Shown here: piece after piece, positions 12,901 to 25,639 of the stretch
How the letters are laid out: each line of letters opens with the position of its first letter
Numbering within the stretch: the first letter of the stretch is position 1
Source: Glandiceps talaboti
Lineage: Eukaryota; Hemichordata; Enteropneusta; Spengelidae
Length of the DNA stretch: 64,000 nt
Assembly: GCF_964340395.1 (NCBI RefSeq)
Contig: NC_135563.1
Coordinates: 15,156,151-15,220,150, forward strand
Direction: 5' to 3'
Notes under the pieces: generated by a model
What the model was told of the DNA's origin: nothing
Databases searched by the model: none
Seen by the model: the letters and a program-made list of their open reading frames with translations, nothing else
Translations under genes and position numbers: made by a program

Positions 12901-14665
12901 ATTAACTATCTTTGAGATAATCACTTTTTATTATTAAAATTATTGGCATGAAATGTTCATTTTCTGTTCCTTTTAAGCGTACCTATCCTACTGGCATCGT
13001 AGAACAATTCTCATGAAATTAAAAAACTTTGGTGAAAAGAAATTTTACTGACGGTAGAATTATCAAAAAAAAAATGTTATCATGCACACATTTTCTGCCA
13101 TCATTTTCTGGTTGTTACAGTGAACTCCAGAACAAGAAAATTCAAGCCGACTAAAAATGATCAATATTAAAATTCGTCTTAAAATTGCATGCCTTGGAAA
13201 CTGTAATATTACACAGGCATACAGTCTTTATTATTACGTTCAATATGAAATGAACATGATGAGTTATTGATCTTACTTGCATCAAATCAAGTCTGTCGTG
13301 TCAAAAATACACTTCTTCAATAAACTGTTCTGAATGAAATGACATTAACTACTTCATTACTCACTTTTGATACTAAATTTGATGAAAAGCAGTGACATTA
13401 CTGTCAGTCGTGACACATCCAAGCTGTCTAATAATCAATACATTTATCAGAATAACAAGAAACTGAAAGTGTACCACAGAAATATAGAATTTCCATATCA
13501 AATGTTGACACTTGGACATCAACATTACATTAATTTTCATATTATCTACACACAAAATGATGTTAATGTGAATAATTTTTTGGGGGCGAGATAAAAATGA
13601 TTGTGTTGGCAGATAACATCGAATGTCATTATAAGAGAAACTCTGATTGTCATCCTGGACTGAAAATGTCAACAAAAAGTCATATATAATCGATTCTTGT
13701 CACACGTCACTGTCATTTGGACCACCATCATCGGCAGTGTACACTTTACATGTAGCTGTAGACCACATAAAGCCCTGCTATCTTGTGTAATAGTCTAACA
13801 CGACACATATGTCTAACGAAATGAAACAAGACAGTGAAACCAGAACCAGAACTAATCCTGACACTGCAACCTATCAAGCATTTCAAGTTAGAAATTCCTC
13901 TGTAGAAAATGCTAGTACACAAGATTGAGTCGTATAGTTTCTATTCAGAATCTAGTTTGGTAATTTTCACGACAAGCATTCTGGGTAACCCACAAGTTAC
14001 CAAATTTGGAATAATATTCATAATCATATACATAAAATTATAAATATACTGATGATTTGAATTAATGGGTGAATATTATTAGAAAAGCTGGTATCTGTTA
14101 GGTAATAAATTAATTCATGGGGAGGGGGTATAAATTTTTTAGTCCTTAGGTACACACTGACTTCAGGAGCTGTTCACTGCCAATTAATCAATAAAAATGC
14201 ACTGCAAGTTATGCTAGTGGAAAATCTACTCTAACACAGCAAGGGCAAGAGTTATAGCTCTAAGGGCCTGCGTAGAATATCTGTATCTCCATGTGTGCAT
14301 CCATAAACATCAACAAGGTAACAGTCCTGTTGATGGCATAAGTAGGTAAAATCTGTTAGAATTTGATACCTTGTCATTTTTCGCAAAAAATTACAAAATA
14401 GACTTCATGGGAAAGTGTGCCAATTTTATCCCTTTCTCTCTTTCTGATACCGGGTTTCCCCACCCTAGGCCCTTAGCAAAAGTATTCATTGAAACAGGAT
14501 TTAAATATTTGTACCAGTAATATGAAAAATTATCTCTATGGGAGGGGGAGTAGGGGTTGGAGGGAGGAGCTGGGGATAGCATGCATAAAGTGTATGTCCT
14601 GTCACTCACAAACTTACAAGTTGGTATGCAGGTGTATTTGTGCACAGCAAGCACATATATATAGA
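9929..14665. other. noncoding AT-rich sequence
   Basis: No exon, RNA gene or repeat family was recognised. Octamer matches occur at 9950, 10447 and 10773. Minus-strand open frames at 11380-11577, 11685-11882 and 13373-13675 are of chance length, have no splice sites at their ends and resemble no known protein. Confidence 0.45.
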
Positions 14666-14702
14666 AAGAGACAGACAGACAGACAGACAGACATACATAC
14701 AT

Positions 14703-14771
<69 letters not shown>

Positions 14772-14912
14772 TAGATAGACAGACAGACAGACAGACCAGC
14801 CTGAGAGACAGACAGACTGAGAGACAGACAAAGAGATGAACAGATGGATGAGCAGAGACAGAGACAAGCCGACACAGACAGACAAGCAGACACACACACG
14901 GACAGACACATA
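14666..14912. repeat. (GACA)n microsatellite with degenerate flank
   Basis: About 30 GACA copies, interrupted by CATA and GATA variants, run from 14668 to about 14795. A degenerate GACA/GAGA-rich tail continues to about 14912. Open frames on both strands (CLSVCLSV and RQTDRQTD type) are repeat products. Confidence 0.93.
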
Positions 14913-15445
14913 CATCCTGGGTTATTAATATGCAAATTGAAGGTTTCTGTCAGCCCCAAAGTGACAAAAAACTGAAAGCCATATGCAATTAGAAAGCAAA
15001 TACTTATCCTGCTAACTCACACCTGGTGTCTTTGAAAAGCCTACAACTATTCACTAACAAACATGTCAGGTGAATATTGAGACCAGTAAAACTTGTTGAA
15101 ATCAAAGATTTGACTGCAACATAGCTTTAATTGAAATTCTGTCATCGCATGTCATATTTTCTCTCATTTGCATAAGTCAACATAATTTTAAAGTTATTTC
15201 TGTAATACTGCTACTGTTTTAGTCTTCCTATTCTCTGATTCCTAATAATTTCATATTTTCATCAAATGTCAAAACAATTATCTTACTAAAATAAAATGAT
15301 ATTTTACCCTGCCCCCCCCACCTGAATCATTTCAAAAATGTTTCAAACTAAATGATTCAGAATCAATTCAGTTAAATTGGTTCAAAACCGTTTCCTGTTC
15401 TCATGAGAAATCAGAGCAAAAGATTTGAATTTACTCACTTTTGCC

Positions 15446-15487
15446 TTTGAATCGGTTAAAAGCCACCCCCTAAGAAACCGATTCAAA
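15446..15487. repeat. 12-bp perfect inverted repeat with 18-bp loop
   Basis: TTTGAATCGGTT (15446-15457) and its exact reverse complement AACCGATTCAAA (15476-15487) flank an 18-base loop containing CCACCCCC. Related imperfect blocks with ATTCAAA and GTTTCAAA occur just upstream (about 15325-15395), so the hairpin may be the surviving part of a small inverted-repeat element. No function can be assigned. Confidence 0.7.
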
Positions 15488-15587
15488 ATTTGATGTGTGG
15501 ACTATGAAGATGTTCTAACTAATCAGATTGCAACATTTCAACTGTGTCTACAGCGATAATACAGTGATATCGTTCACTTCACTTTTC

Positions 15588-15668
15588 ATTGGCTGGAAAA
15601 AGTCACATGGGCTCCATATGATATCTAATTCATATATTCTCCAATTGGCTAGCATAAGTCACATGATC
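15588..15668. repeat. 56-bp spaced direct repeat carrying ATTGGCT and GTCACATG
   Basis: Two 25-bp copies begin at 15588 and 15644. Each has ATTGGCT followed by AAGTCACATG. ATTGGCT is an inverted CCAAT box and CACATG is an E-box-like hexamer. With two copies and a 56-bp spacing this could be an enhancer-like duplication or a chance tandem duplication. No exon lies close by. Confidence 0.55.
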
Positions 15669-18600
15669 ACAGGCAAACAATTGGGAATGGGAACCGGGGA
15701 CAATACATTTCAAGCACTTATCTTGAATATAATGTAAAATAAACGATATCTATTTTGACTTTTCAAAGTGTATTTTATAAGTTATATTCCAACTTCAAGC
15801 GCATTCAATGTGACCTTTGACCGACTAGACATTCCCATGATGCACTCTTTGTCCTTCGTCCTCTATCGTAATTTGCCTCATTATTAGCTACTTCTTCCTG
15901 GCAGCCCCTGACCTTCTGATTCACATCTATTCCACAATTCCACATATTCTTGACAAGCCAACATATTTCAAAACCACAGCTATGACATACACAGAACCAT
16001 TAACATTTGTGACGCAGGAGACGATAATATACAAATTACAAGACAGCATCTAGTCAAACCTGGCTGAGGAGCCACTTGCATTAAAATAGTTCCTTCTTTG
16101 TATGTTTTTTAAGGTTTCAATTTCCAATATCGTCGTTTGAGCACGACAGCCTCTTTCACTCAGACATACGGAAAAGGTCTTCCAATTTCAGCCTATTTAA
16201 AATTTTATACCGTCACCTTGATTAGTACGAGTGTAATGCATTACAGACAAATATCGGGATTCAACAGGGAACGATTCATCACTCAAGATACATGCATCTC
16301 TCTCAATCACAGTATACACATAGCCTGCTGATTTTGCCATCTTTCTCTTCACACTGCTCCTTGTAGAACACACTGTCCTTGTCCAGACTAGATAACATAA
16401 TGTCTTACTTCTATAGATATGACTTACAAAAGCAGGGTCGGTAGGTTAGTTTGTCGGTAGCAAATTTATCTTAACACACAACTCTGTACAACATTTAACA
16501 ATGCTATCTTTGGGTAACAAGCCGACAAGAGCTAGTAGTCAAACTTGTTGTCCAAAAAGTATGATATACACAAAAAAACAGCAAAACTACAACATTAATT
16601 TTTAAGTCGTCTTAAAATAGTCGTCTGAATTCATAATCTCCCGTTGGACAAGTTACAGTTAATAAAATAATACAAGAATCTATTATTAATGAAATAACGC
16701 ATGATTTCCAACCTAATAACTTGATATGCAAATTTTATTTGAATAATTTTACTAAAAGTGTGCAAAAAATGTGCAAACGACACACCATTCACGCAACGAA
16801 ACCCTACTTTTTTGTTAATTTGGAGGCTCATCTTATTTACACACTACTAATCTCGTGAGCTATAATTCTATAGCAAAGCTTCAAATTATCTTTTCCTGCC
16901 CTAAATATAATCAAAATCATTGCTGAATGAATGTATTCACTATTTTTTATTGCTTTTCCTATTTCCTTAGGAATCCAGGTATCGCTTTCATATGAAGAAA
17001 ATAAAATCCATACAAATAAACAGAACAACTAAAACTGTACCATTCAAACCCATCACAGCCAGTACAACTTCAGAGTATTTTTTTTTTGTATTTATTAGTA
17101 TCTCTCGTCGTAGATTAAATTTCTGTCCTGGTGATGAAACATCTGTTAAGACAGATATATTGTTGAGCTTGTTTTTTAATATGTGTGCATGCTGACATGC
17201 ATATCCTATTAAATATATAACAATAAGCTATGTTGAGATGTATCACAGAGAATACACTGTATTGAATTATCGAATCTCCTTCCTCAATGTGTATCCGTTG
17301 TCCAACGAAATTTTTTTTTTTTACAAAGGCTTCAGAAAGAACTGGTATACAGGACTACACAGCTTTGAATTTTATTGAATTTTTCACTGAAAAAAAAGTG
17401 ATGCGAGTGAAGATAAGGATCTTGTGCCGTCCTTTCAGTAATGTTTCTTGTACTTTAAAAGAGGTAGGAAGTGTAGCTTTTTTGCAAAGCACAGTTCCTT
17501 CCTTGTTCATTGACTACTAAGCGGAAGCATTTCCACCTGTTTAAAATTTCTCCACGTGGTTAAAAAGAAGAAATTACGTGCCAATTACCTGGTATTGTTG
17601 TGCATTTGTAAACTGGTGGCACTTCAGACGTATCCTTGTTGATGATTTTAAATCCGCTTTTTCCTCCATATCAAACCAAATTGTGAATAATTTTTGTTCT
17701 TGTCACTTTTCTTTTGCTAAGTAGATCGCTGTCATTTAGTAACAAATGAAACTTTTATCACGCAGCGTATCTCAGAATATAACTTTTTTTTATTCCATCA
17801 AAAATTTCATCATGACAAAATATTCATTCAGAGCTGGTTTTTATAAAATATTTTCTAAACAAGTTATGTGAAATACCTAGTGGTGTAACTTTTCTTTTTC
17901 ACCAACTCATATCATCATATAAAAATATACCAAATTCATTTTGCAGCTATAAACTAGTATCGCCATCATTCATAATTAATATCTTTATACTCTTCATAAA
18001 ACACCCTATATCAAACTTTCCACCGACTTGATAAAAATATATCAAATTTTCCATGAATTTATTATTCAAAGATATTAAAAATGTGTGTTTATTCACCATC
18101 ATATCTGAAACTCAATTTGTCAAAATCAACATAATCATAAAAACAGAATACTAATACAAAATGAATTTGATAGCAACCATATTACATGTAAATAAGTCCA
18201 CGACTGGCATTCTCCGACAAAGATCCAATATTATCAGAAATATAAGCAAATTAGAGCATTAAGACAATGACATCAGAGTGCTCTCATTAATGAGATTCTT
18301 GTGAATTCATACACCCTTTGTGTTGTTGACAAATGAGCAGCAAGTAGTCATGTAATCTAATGAATTCTAAATGATGGTGATTAAAATACGCTTGAATGAA
18401 AGTCACACTGTTCCCTAAACTACACTGTAATTTCATCTCTAATTATGGAGCAGTGTGACTGAACAAATTTTGATATTTAGTGTATCAGAAATTTCAATTT
18501 GCTTGTCAATGTCATAAACAAGTTCAAAGTTCATGCACACTGTCGGTGAAAACGACATAATATTTTTTTATTATATCTCATCACCAACCTGACTGATTTT

Positions 18601-19120
18601 ATGCTCAAACATAAAAACTAACTAAGAATGTTTCTAATAAACCAAGTAAAGTGTTTTCTCAGGCACAGACACCTTTGTTATTTTGAAGAATTTTGCCGAA
18701 AGTCGCCTGAAAGTAAATAATTGAGGGAATATTTTTTCTCCATCCAAATCTATCTTTCACTTTAAAGGTGAGGTCTACCAACGAAAAACAAAATAATTAA
18801 ATTGTTCACACCAAGATACCAAATTTTGATCTTTTAATCAAGTAAATCATGATATAACGTCGTCAAAATGTTTTTTATAAATTTGTTCTAAAACACACTG
18901 AAAAAAGAAATAACTACTTCATAGTCACTGCAACAGATGTGCTAAATCCTCTTTGAATATGTAAGGACCTACAATGAGAAAGACCTCGGTAAAACTAACA
19001 ACTCAATGAAATTGTTACAACTGGGTCTTGAATACAGATGTACAATGAAGACAATGACAGTGGCACAATCACCTAACACAGTGACCACAATTGAATTAGA
19101 TGTGAAATGTTGATGTGTTA
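15669..19120. other. noncoding AT-rich sequence
   Basis: No exon, RNA gene or repeat array was recognised. There is one octamer match at 16726. Several short homopolymer A/T runs are present. Confidence 0.45.
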
Positions 19121-19600
19121 TAGTGGTGAATTGAGTGAGAGCACAGATGTGAATGAAATAGGATTTGTTATAGCAGTGATGTGAGTGAGAACATAGCAAT
19201 GAAGTGGGTGAAAACATAGCAATGAAGTGAGAACATAGCAATGAAGTGAGTGAGAGCACAGATGTGAACGAAATAGGATCTGTTATAGCGGTGATGTGAG
19301 TGAGAACATTGCAATGAAGTGAGTGAGAGCATAGCAATGAAGTGAGAACATAGCAATGAAGTGGGTGAAAACATAGCAATGAAGTGAGTGAGAGCACAGA
19401 CGTGAATGAAATAGGATCTGTTGTAGAGGTGATGTGAGTGAAAACATAGCAATGAAGTGAGTGAGAGTATAGCGATGAATTAATGGGAGCATAGCGATGA
19501 AGTGAGAGCATAGCGATGAAGTGAGTGAGAACATAGCAATGAAGTGAGAGCATACCGATGAAGTGAGTGAAAGCAGTGATGAAGTAAGTGAGAGAATAGC
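19121..19600. repeat. GAGTGAGA/ACATAGCAATGAAGT minisatellite with higher-order units
   Basis: Short related blocks such as ATAGCAATGAAGTGAG alternate with GTGAGAGCACAG and AATAGGAT. They form higher-order units that restart at GAGAGCACAGA near 19138, 19253 and 19391, roughly 115 and 138 bp apart. All three minus-strand frames are open through much of the array, giving one 248-codon frame and two shorter ones of the same composition (SLHCYV, THFIAM, SLTSLL). Simultaneous openness in several frames shows the frames arise from the repeat. Confidence 0.9.
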
Positions 19601-22145
19601 AGAAAGCAAAGTAAATTTTTTTAATTGAATTCATAGCAGAAATAACACACATCAACTTCAATAACCAAACTTTTGTTGAGAATGTGTTAGTAACAGATGA
19701 TGAGTTGTGTATCACTTGCTGTTAAGTAGATTTGATCATTCGTAAAGATTATACTTGTCATATACAATACATACATCCAGCTGTTAAGCCATTTTCCTAC
19801 ACTACCATAAATTTGTTGCAAAAGTTGTTCCACCAAACGAGTCATTTTCGGCACATCATAACGGATAACGATGAACAGCATACCTGTGGTTTGAAACTAA
19901 AAACACTATGGTTCACAGCGTAATGATGGCGTTGATTTATTTATTCTTGTTATAACACACACATCATTCTGATTTTGAACAGGGGGAATATTTGTAAGGA
20001 GCCAGTTTGCTTGACTGATGGCTCTATTACTGTGGTACAAACAGGTTACACGAATGATGCATGGCTTTATGTTTCCACCTTCAGGGGGAAACCGATTCTT
20101 TTAATAGTCTAGCCGAGTTGACATCTTTCTTTCTGTGCTTGTACATTTCCTAACTAATGGACAAGACTGATTCAAGCCATTTCATCTCTCCCAAATGACA
20201 CACCGTATAAACTAACACTTGTGAGCTGCGTGGACCAACAAAAAAACCATGGATTTTCGACATACCTTTCAATAACATTGAAGTGGGGTAATGAATGAGA
20301 AACATCAAATTGCACCTACGACAATCTTACGTTGTAGATGACAGATGTACGGCCATAGAAAACGAGCAAATAGCCAATATGGTCGCCAACAATACTACGG
20401 AAACAAATATAATAGCATGCAACATTTCATTGCTAAGTTACATACATTTACTCTCATTATAAAGCTGGACCTATTCAGTACACTAGGTCTCTGAACACTC
20501 AATGAATATGGTAATTTGACAAAGTTTTCTCCATTCATTGTAGATTACAGTGGAGTGAATTATTAGTGGTAGCCTAGTAATAGATGGGCATTACTCACCG
20601 TGTCTTTTATTCATTCCCTATTAAGCACAGTTTGTCACAAATTTGTAATATTGAACTTCAGAATTATGTCTGACTTGATAATGTAAGCCCATTTTATTCA
20701 AGAATGGCTACGTTTACTTTGGTTCTAAACATCCTGACATGTTGATCTAGTTCCCCCCCCCCCCACACACACACACATAAAGTACACATGCCCTTCCTCC
20801 ACATACTTCTACAAATACCCCCCCCCCCCACACACACACACACACACAATATATACATGCATTCCAACATGGCCATACATCACTATGTGCATATCCATAC
20901 ATCTTTCGCAGTGTTCTCCCCAGAATTGATGACGAAGTATGGTGGATAATTTGCATATGATTTACTATGATGCTACTTTACAGAGCGTTTGCATATCTCC
21001 ACTGCACTGCTACACTATCCGAATAATATCAACAAAACAGTTGGCGAATCAACAATACTAAAAACTTGACTAAAACCCTATAACCAAGACAACGACTTGG
21101 TTGGAAGTAGGACAAAGAAATTGGCAGCACAGCCAGAATAGTTGAAGATTGATTAGAAAGAAACTCTTGCCTCACGGCTAGTTTACAATGTGCACTGCAA
21201 CGATCACGGTACTCAATACTTTGATATCGTTTTGTTCAGTAATTAATTTACAACTCTTAACACTTATGACTGAAATCCAATTAGGTAGTAGGGTACTTGT
21301 ATACAATAACCATATTGAAAACCTACCGCTTGCACCATACCGTTCAATAATTCCTGAGTACCAACATTTCATACAGTCTTGTGCCATTTCCTCCAACAAA
21401 AGACACTTTTTTCGGCCAAGTATTGCGCTGGGTTTAAATTTGATTAGCTCAATAAGAAATTTACACAGAATACCATACCGTGCACGAAAATGATTCAACT
21501 CATCTCCTTAGCATGCATAGAAAGCGTAAAACTCAAAAAGAACCAATGAAATCTATCAAAAAACACCTATAATTGGCACTATGGCTGCTCCATCACATCA
21601 TTGTTAACAACATAACACAAAACTCTCTGAGGAATAAAATTGAAATTCCGGGGAAAAAACCTCTGAAAGTGATCCAGGTGTTTGGTTATATATTGAAGTA
21701 TGCCGAGAGCAGGAACAAAATCTATAATATTGTCTCAACCCAAACATTTGGTTGAATGGATTTCATTAGAAAAGCAAACGCACAAAGCAAGGGTGGGAAA
21801 AATGGACTGGGTTCCAGATTGTGTTAGTCTGCGAGGTCAAAGTACCACAGCAGAATAGAAACACAAATTGTTCCATCACAAACACAAATTATGGCAGTAT
21901 GACAAGGTTATGATGAGGAACAATTTTTATTTAATAATGTTTAAATTGCTTGAAAGAAGCCAGAGGGGACATATTGAAGGCCGAGGCTGGTTGTAACAGA
22001 CTGGAAAATGAAATAAAGGTATCATTTTGATCATGTTGTTAAAATTGATGTTCTGTTAGTCTGCGCTGGTGTTATTTTTTTTGTCTTATTTACAAGCCAC
22101 TTGTACTCAAAGATCAATAGTTTTAATCAAATGCAGTATTTTTTA
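19601..22145. other. noncoding AT-rich sequence
   Basis: No supportable exon. A plus-strand frame at 21188-21493 and the overlapping minus-strand frame at 21178-21498 are both open for about 310 bp, but neither resembles a known protein and neither has splice signals at its edges. A duplicated C12-(AC)n tract at 20753-20848 is listed separately. Confidence 0.4.
20753..20848. repeat. duplicated poly(C)12-(AC)n tract
   Basis: Twelve C followed by ACACAC occurs at 20753 and again at 20818, 65 bp apart, with an intervening CATGCCCTTCC segment. The second copy has the longer AC run. This looks like a local duplication of a compound simple repeat. The length of the C runs may be affected by sequencing error. 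Confidence 0.85.
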
Positions 22146-22366
22146 ATGAAATATCTTTAGTTCAAATTTTGTTTTTAGGATGAAAAATCTTTAGTAAAAA
22201 ATTCATTTTGTTCGATGAAAAATCTTGAATAAAAAATCTTTAGATTTAAATTTTGTTTTTTATGATGAAAAATCTTTAATTCAAATTTAGTTTTTGCGAT
22301 ATAAAATCTTTCAGTTTAAATTTCATTTTTTGGGGATTAAACACTTTCAAATTTTCATTTTATAGG
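22146..22366. repeat. decayed tandem repeat of about 34-38 bp (GATGAAAAATCTTTAG)
   Basis: About six diverged units begin near 22146, 22180, 22214, 22264, 22298 and 22336. Each starts with GATGAAAAATCTTTAG or a variant and continues with TTCAAATTTTGTTTTT. The unit at 22214 is longer and contains an internal second copy of AAAAAATCTTTAGA. Divergence between units is high, so the array is old and no longer homogenised. Confidence 0.75.
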
Positions 22367-25057
22367 AGACATGATAATGGCAAGCTACCAATTTAGTGTC
22401 ATGATTAGAATATAATTTATCTAGATGTCTCTTGTGTAAAAATTATGACATGCCCAGTACTACTTATCAGTGTTCTTGTCTTATCTGAAATAATAAATAC
22501 ACTCATTATTATACTTTCCGAAGTATAAAATTGTCGTTAAAATTTTCCTAACATGCAATTCCGCCATTTCTAATGCTTAGAGTGCAATGCAAATCATCAT
22601 GTGTAGTGCCCACAAATAATATCCTTATACAGTAACTACCTCACAAAAATGTATAATTTCTGAATTCAAATCTTCCACCTTCAGTAGAATAACCTCTACA
22701 TCGATCACACGTACTGTACGATATTCCAACTTCTGTTATTACATTGCCAGATATCAACTTTAATATTTGTATTCATTTCGTTAATCTTAATTCTTGGTGA
22801 CAAATGCGTGTACGATAATCTCAAAATTTCAGCTGTTGAGATAAAATGAGGTAATCTCGTGGGAAATTTTGCGTTCTATAAAATTACGAGCTATTCTGTG
22901 AAGACCATCAACCTTAAAATTGTGTACTTAACATTTTCTGCATTTAAGTACTGAATATTCGAATTCTTTGTATTATGACAACACTTCTTTCAAGTGTGTA
23001 ATTTCATACAATATTTATATAAGTGAAAAAAAAACACCCTACAAAAATTTACTAAGCTTTTTTAGCATTCCAAATCCGACTCGATAGAAGTGGACATTTT
23101 GTAATTATGACACTGACATCATTTCACTTATAGTCATAATATGGATGGAATAAAATGCCAGAGGAACTAATGTAAATTTTATCTCCTAACAGCCCCAAGA
23201 TAAATTAATTTCCACATTATGAGGCTAAAGCTCCAAGAAGGACATTGGTACATCAACAAATCAATTAAGTTTATTGATCAAATTTCAACTTCTCATACTT
23301 TTACGTCAAGTTCAGTGTCACCTTGTCTTCAGAACAAATCAAAAGGGGTCATTTCTACAACTTGTAACTGATACACAGCTGATCAAATGTGAAGTCTGTG
23401 ACCAAGAAAATTATAAAATGTTGGCATTTAAAAACATTTCAGAATAAATATACACCCCCCACATGGAGTGATCGTGACTAAAATATCAAATATTTAAAAT
23501 GCTTTTGTACTGAGGCCAATGGTGGCATAGAAATACAGAATTATTTGATGGTTAACATACATACAGTTCAATACATGTAGCTAAGAGTCTTCGTTTATCC
23601 ACTATGACTGAAGACTTTCAAATTTAAATCAGATTTATTTCCAAATATAGGCGTTTTTGTGTTGCCATAGCAATTCGTCACATCAGACTACTTTTTCTTT
23701 CAGCTCTATAGACAACATTTTTGCCAAAATAATGTGTAGTTTTTTATGAAATATGGACACTGTTGTTTGATGCATATACATTCCTAGAAATATAGTGAAA
23801 AATTTAGTGTTGCTACTGGGCATAGAGTTTGAACGACTAGATTCCAAGGAAGTGTTATCTTTGTATCTCCATTCTCACCGTCATCATTTGGGTACGTTTT
23901 ACAGATAAAAACCTTATATTTGTACGCCAAAAATATGACGTCTGCAATTATCAGCAAAATTGAGAATGAAAACACGCTTGAATGGTATCAAATGAGAAGC
24001 AGCTCTCATTCATACTGAGGGTGTATATGGCAAACATTGGAAGTAACTGCACAAATATGAAGTCGTATTGTTGTTGGAAATTATTCACGAATAGGCTTTT
24101 TTCAAAATACTTTGATAACATAATATGTCTACAGGAGCTGAGGTTTCAGTTGGGCCTTCATGTAGCCGCATGTAGAGTCACTGCTGATGAACTGCTTGAT
24201 CCCTACGCACAAACTGAGTAATCTACAGTCGTAAGCTAGCCAACAAATCATGCATTTGCCAATCAATGTAACGTCGGTGTTTAAAGCCAACCTCCGTTCA
24301 TTAATACAAAACTAATTGCCGTTATCGTTACTGCTCTTTCAAGGGTTTACTGCAATTCAAACCAACTTCATGATAACAATCAGATCCCACTGCAAGATTA
24401 GCTAAATAGACAACCATTTTTTTTTTACAAACGACAGAAATACAAGATTTGAATTTCTCTTACTTTGAGTTGCCCTGTGTACTTGTAAGGGTGACCTTTT
24501 TTGTTTTTGTTTCTCATCTCCAGTGGAATAGTCAGGCGGGGCGGGCGGACGAAATAAAAACAAGCGACCTATCGGTCAGAATAGCTCCGCTGGTTTTTTT
24601 TTAATTTAATTTTTTATTTTGGTGACATGTAGAAGTGGTTCAGGTCTTCAGCTCTTCGAGTCATTATGCAGTTTTGTTTTAGCGATGCAATAAAGTGGTT
24701 AGTGGTTTCATATGATGTCTCACTATAAAACACATTTTACACAGAAGTTGGTAATGTATTGTACTTTTATACCATAGTCACCATTTTATAACAAAAATCT
24801 ACTGTTATGAAAAATTGCACAAAATCTCAGAAAAAAATGACTGGGAAATGCACACAAGAAAAAGAAAAAAAGAGGAGGTTGGCTATAAGTAATTCCAGTG
24901 TCTTACAGCTGTAACCCTGGAAAATTTTAATGAAGAATGAAATAAACTAGGGATCTAAAATAATTTTGAGGCAATTTGAATTTGAATTTTCTAACAAATT
25001 TACAAAGTCAACAACATTCAACTTGTTCTAGTTGTGGTAGATATATATAGGGAAGAA
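22367..25057. other. noncoding AT-rich sequence
   Basis: No exon, RNA gene or repeat family was recognised. There is an octamer at 22587. A short GC-rich patch (GGCGGGGCGGGCGGACG) is at about 24534-24551, in otherwise AT-rich sequence, with no coding frame attached. Confidence 0.4.
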
Positions 25058-25600
25058 ATGTATCAATCGCCATCTTAGTTTCCGTACGGCGACAATCTCA
25101 AGTACCCGGAAGAGAGTCATTCTCAGCCATACGTTACAGTGGTAACACTCGTTCATGTTCGGTTACCTTTCACAAAGAAAACACAACGAAATGGTTGAAA
25201 TGATTTTTTTTTAATTTCTTTTCATCACAACAACAAAATCTGCGTGATCAAAAGTGTTGTAAACTAAACCAGAAAGAATTATCGGACTGGCTAAACTTCC
25301 CGATGAACTGGAAGGTCCTACTACTTCCAAGTAAGCCTCGATAGTACTATAGTACGTGAGAAAATCGTCTCAAACTAGCGATACAACTTTCAAAATATAA
25401 CTTGACATGTCTTCATTTGTTAGAGTTATACAATTCAAGACGGGTTTTCACTCGAAAACAACAATTCTGTGAATAATGACACTCTGAACGCAGCGATTTC
25501 TCGGACCGGCGATGTTACCACTGTAACGTATGGCTGACAACGACTTGCTTCCGGGTTAGTCCCTCGTGCATACGGGTGGATTGTCGGCGATTAATACATA
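25058..25600. mobile_element. inverted-repeat element, candidate MITE
   Basis: The two ends are imperfect inverted repeats of about 95 bp. The inner 25 bp (TCAGCCATACGTTACAG plus TGGTAACA) at 25123-25147 are matched perfectly by the complement at 25513-25537. Outside them both arms share CCCGGAAG, and at the tips ATGTATNAATCGCC. The interior of about 365 bp is AT-rich with no transposase-like frame, as expected of a non-autonomous element. No clear target-site duplication could be read at the tips, so boundaries are approximate. A 15-bp piece (TACAGTGGTAACACT) recurs at about 57272-57286, suggesting a family. Confidence 0.6.
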
Positions 25601-25639
25601 CATGTACATCGTCTGATATTTTAATTCACAGTGTTTTTT

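Noticed and set aside
15430-15470. Minus-strand stretch ending GGCAAAA/GTGAGTAAA as the TIA1 exon before 3673
   Set aside because: The junction would be phase 1 instead of the required phase 0, and the preceding residues (GVAFNRFK) do not match RRM1. It also sits inside a hairpin.
19600-19660. Minus-strand AMNSIKK resembling the AAMNGRK end of TIA1 RRM1
   Set aside because: No donor in the required place, no PYCFVEF upstream, and the frame runs straight into the minisatellite.
18969-19715. 248-codon minus-strand frame as a protein gene
   Set aside because: Most of it is the GAGTGAGA-type minisatellite, which is open in other minus-strand frames too. No splice signals or known domain.
21178-21498. 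Overlapping open frames of about 100 codons on both strands
   Set aside because: Neither resembles a known protein, neither has splice sites at the ends, and simultaneous openness on both strands is a composition effect.
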